A DNA stretch of 32,500 nt from contig JAWQFJ010016779.1 in NCBI GenBank assembly GCA_034096865.1, positions 5,001-37,500 of the forward strand, written 5' to 3'. The notes under the pieces were generated by a model, which was not told the DNA's origin, did not search any database, and saw nothing but the letters and a program-made list of their open reading frames with translations. Each line of letters begins with the position of its first letter. The stretch's first letter is position 1. This stretch comes from Theodoxus fluviatilis (taxonomy: Eukaryota > Mollusca > Gastropoda > Cycloneritida > Neritidae). This document shows positions 31,162 through 32,500 of the stretch, piece by piece. The position numbers and the translations under genes are program-made.

Positions 31162-32500
31162 TTAGACAGGATCAGGGAAAGATTTCAAGAAGAGGTGAGT
31201 CTTGAGAGCAGGGCGAAAGGTCGAGGGAGAAGTAGAGTGACGAACAGAGGCGGGGAGGTCATTCCAGATAGAGGGAGCCTGATAATAGAAAGAGCGTTCA
31301 CCAAATTTTGTTTTAACTGGAGGGTCCTCCGGGAACCTGAGGATTCTTGTGTCTGCGGAAGAGCGTAGCTGTCTAGCGGGTGTGTAGGTGCGCATGGGTT
31401 TAGAGAGATATTGAGGAAGGGATTCAGCGAATTAATAGTAGCAAAGACAGGCAATCTTGTATTGGACTCTAGCACTAATGGGCAACCAGTGGAGAAAGCG
31501 GAAGAGAAGAGTGAGATGATCTGACTTTTTTTAATTACAGATGAGTCGAGCTGCAGCATCTTGCACTCTTTGAAGTTTATCGGTGAGATATGCGGGACAG
31601 CCAGCAAGAAGGCCGTTGCAATAATCCAGGCGACTGAGAATAAGAGCACAGACTAGGGTAGAGTAGCTTGAGTAGTGAGAAGGTGTCTGATTGCGCTTAT
31701 CTGTCTGAGTTGTATGTGTGCGGATTTGCAAGTGTTTTGGACAAAATCGGAAAGAGAGAGATGAGAGTCGAGGGTGACACCAAGGTTTTTGACTGATGGA
31801 ACAAAGACTACGTCAGCGTCTCCAACCCTGACAGAAGACGGGAGGGCTGGAGGCGTCACTAGTCTCTGAGACTTGACAAGAAGGCATTCGGTTTTGGAAT
31901 CGTTCAGCTGGAGTTTGTTGCGTGACATCCATGACTTAACATCAGAAAGACAGGTCTGTAGAGTGTCTAACGTGGGTTGGAATTGATCTAAGGTGGTGCC
32001 TTTGTAGGGCTGATTGTCATCTGCAAATGCATGCTGACTGATTGAGTGCCGAGCGACTATGTCAAACAAAGGTTGCATGTAAAGAACGAACAAAACTGGA
32101 CCCAGTACTGAGCCCTGGAGAACACCAAACTGGACAGGAGAAGAAGCTGAGTAATGATTGTTGATGGAGACCGTTTGAAATCTGTCAGTGAGATAAGAAT
32201 GAAACCAGGCAAGGGCAGAGTGTGAAATTCCAAAAGTGTTTTGCAGGTGTGAGAGGAGATTGTTGTGGTCTATTGTGTCGAAAGCTGCTGACAAGTCTAA
32301 GAGGGTGAGAATGCTAAGTTTTCCCTGATCTAAAGAGGAGTAAAGGTCGCCGAGGATTTTGAGTAAGGCAGTTTCTGTGCTATGGTGGCTACGATAGGCT
32401 GACTGCAGGGGTGCCAAGAGGTTGTTGGTTGCAAGATGTTGCTGCAGCTGGGTGAGTACTAGTCTCTTTATAAATTTGAACAGGAAGGGGAGGTTAGAGA
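31162..32500 (-). pseudogene. LINE ORF2 reverse transcriptase, frameshifted, partial
   Basis: Similarity starts at the window edge (SNLPFLFKFIKRLV) and includes QSAYRSHHSTETALL, motif A LLDLSAAFDTIDH, motif B GVLQGSVLGPVLF and motif C AFADDNQPY, whose two catalytic aspartates are at 32017-32022. A frameshift near 31670 moves the homology into another phase, continuing LILSRLDYCNGLL, LHWLPISARVQYKIA and FYYQAPSIWNDLP. In-frame stops lie at 31531-31533 and 31432-31434. Against usual family motifs, YADD is FADD and motif B has L for P. The copy cannot encode a full-length enzyme. Confidence 0.88.

Larger units (their letters stand above)
30879..32500 (-). mobile_element. L2/CR1-like LINE, decayed, 5' end beyond window
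   Basis: The element enters from the right edge within the reverse transcriptase domain and ends near 30879, where GCGCTTTATAAATCC precedes the ATT/CT tail. ORF2 stops at 31162 and leaves about 280 bp of 3' untranslated sequence with a terminal stem-loop. It is the same broad family as the fragment at 4494-5798 and lies in the same orientation, but it is more decayed. Confidence 0.88.

Noticed and set aside
1..32500. CRISPR arrays, operons, ribosome binding sites, rRNA or tRNA genes
   Set aside because: No spacer-repeat arrays and no convincing tRNA cloverleaf or rRNA segments. The tandem repeats are microsatellites or minisatellites in eukaryotic DNA.

Overview
This window looks like non-genic chromosomal DNA from an animal. 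It has long di-, tri- and tetranucleotide microsatellites, decayed LINE copies, a DNA transposon whose gene contains a spliceosomal intron, and no operon-like packing. L2/CR1-type LINEs, an RNase H-bearing LINE and a Mutator-like element together would suit an invertebrate such as a marine mollusc. That placement is inference from element types, not from a diagnostic host gene.

Layout: 1-424 is a foldback (inverted-repeat) element cut by the left edge. 653-1045 (minus) is a possible host exon encoding a coiled coil, beside GA and CA repeats. 4494-5798 (minus) is a 5'-truncated L2/CR1-like LINE ending in a 440-bp perfect GTAT tetranucleotide tail. 5.8-15.7 kb has no recognisable gene; it holds a 75-bp tandem duplication, two CpG-rich patches, one block of a dispersed repeat family and several microsatellites. 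15.73-16.96 kb is a 27-bp polypyrimidine minisatellite that keeps long meaningless frames open. 17-21.3 kb is largely anonymous, with purine- or G-rich patches and retroelement scraps. 21424-22641 (plus) is a 5'-truncated LINE with an intact RNase H frame and a candidate 8-bp target-site duplication. 23145-23390 (minus) is an L2-tail retroelement remnant. 25296-25491 has nine GGTCA/TGACC half-sites. 28.9-29.3 kb is a compound AAG/CAG/AAG/GGA repeat. 30879-32500 (minus) is a decayed L2/CR1-like LINE whose reverse transcriptase runs off the right edge.

The most notable object is at 25897-28725: a 2,829-bp Mutator-like (MULE) transposon that appears complete. It is flanked by the exact 9-bp direct repeat GTTTATTTT. 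Each end is about 300 bp built from roughly 20-bp A-rich units pointing inward. Between the ends is an uninterrupted two-exon transposase gene (about 604 residues) with a WRKY/GCM1-like zinc finger, a DDE core, a SWIM zinc finger and an AT-hook. A 27-bp piece of the SWIM coding region is repeated in inverted orientation just past the stop codon.

The two L2-like LINEs share a 3' stem-loop in which one base pair has changed on both sides, suggesting that the RNA structure is conserved. No rRNA, tRNA, CRISPR array or complete host gene was recognised.
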